Of a DNA stretch of 64,000 nucleotides, positions 61,392 through 64,000 are shown piece by piece. The stretch's first letter is position 1, and each line of letters starts with the position of its first letter. Both the position numbers and the translations under genes were made by a program. The stretch is from Aquisalinus flavus (GTDB lineage Bacteria > Pseudomonadota > Alphaproteobacteria > Caulobacterales > Parvularculaceae): contig NZ_CP042288.1 in the NCBI RefSeq assembly GCF_022559625.1, positions 1,558,409-1,622,408 on the forward strand, given 5' to 3'. The notes beneath the pieces are model-generated. The model did no database searches, was not told where the DNA came from, and worked only from the letters and a program-made list of their open reading frames with translations.

Positions 61392-64000
<2,609 letters not shown>

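Overview
The window is a chromosomal segment of a GC-rich, Gram-negative alphaproteobacterium. The evidence is the gene set and order: cobT - phytase-like esterase - rpmB - DUF3108; a Suv3-type helicase - S4 protein - fdxA - carD block; carB - greA; alphaproteobacterial-type S4/Hsp15, ELM1 and DUF4349 genes; an initiator tRNA with an A-U/G-C/G-C anticodon stem; and a Caulobacter/Xanthomonas-type TonB-dependent receptor with an N-terminal carboxypeptidase-like domain. The receptor together with the CarD and HWE-kinase content points to a Caulobacterales/Hyphomonadaceae/Parvularculales-like marine lineage, but this is inference. No prophage, insertion sequence, integrase or CRISPR array was seen, so this is mostly ordinary backbone with a few unusual proteins.

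Layout. 0.1-2.1 kb: OmpR/EnvZ-like two-component pair. 2.2-7.8 kb: cobT, a phytase-like secreted protein, a YhhQ-type transporter, rpmB and a DUF3108 protein, with two copies of a ~100 bp palindromic intergenic repeat. 7.8-11.2 kb: a GT2 - GT39 - alpha/beta hydrolase operon, probably lipid-linked sugar transfer to an envelope glycan. 11.4-14.5 kb: a sensor kinase with a plant-ethylene-receptor-like membrane domain, its partner receiver protein and a DUF418 membrane protein. 14.8-21.5 kb: Suv3-like RNA helicase, S4 RNA-binding protein, a hexapeptide acetyltransferase, TerB-like protein, 7Fe ferredoxin, and a CarD-family RNA polymerase regulator with a very long histone-H1-like N-terminal tail. 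21.5-29.3 kb: SNase-like protein, pbpC (PBP1C) and a membrane-anchored alpha-2-macroglobulin. 29.5 kb: tRNA-Arg(CCT). 29.8-35.5 kb: a TPR hybrid histidine kinase and a secreted subtilisin-type autotransporter-like protein carrying 15 copies of an aromatic 7-residue repeat. 35.7-41.3 kb: MBL hydrolase, ArsR/SRPBCC pair with a clear operator, carB and greA. 41.3-46.7 kb: a DUF2975 - HTH - small lipoprotein operon, a lipoprotein, an M23 lipoprotein peptidase, ELM1-like protein, trxB, DUF302 and dps. 46.8-52.1 kb: aminotransferase, MscS channel, M28 peptidase, and a photolyase/cryptochrome-like protein whose domains appear to be in permuted order. 52.3-57.4 kb: TonB-dependent receptor, a secreted metallophosphoesterase-like protein, an exported inorganic pyrophosphatase and initiator tRNA-Met. 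57.5-61 kb: HxlR regulator, SnoaL, SDR, DUF4349 lipoprotein and a methyltransferase. 61-64 kb: 3' end of an rRNA operon (5S and most of 23S) on the minus strand.

Links between genes. Three blocks look like working modules: the ethylene-receptor-like kinase translationally coupled to its receiver; PBP1C plus alpha-2-macroglobulin (periplasmic defence and repair); and the phosphoesterase plus exported pyrophosphatase, divergent from a TonB receptor (possible external phosphate scavenging). The best candidates for undescribed biology are the ethylene-receptor-like kinase, the GxIxPF-repeat protease, the H1-tailed CarD and the permuted photolyase-like protein.
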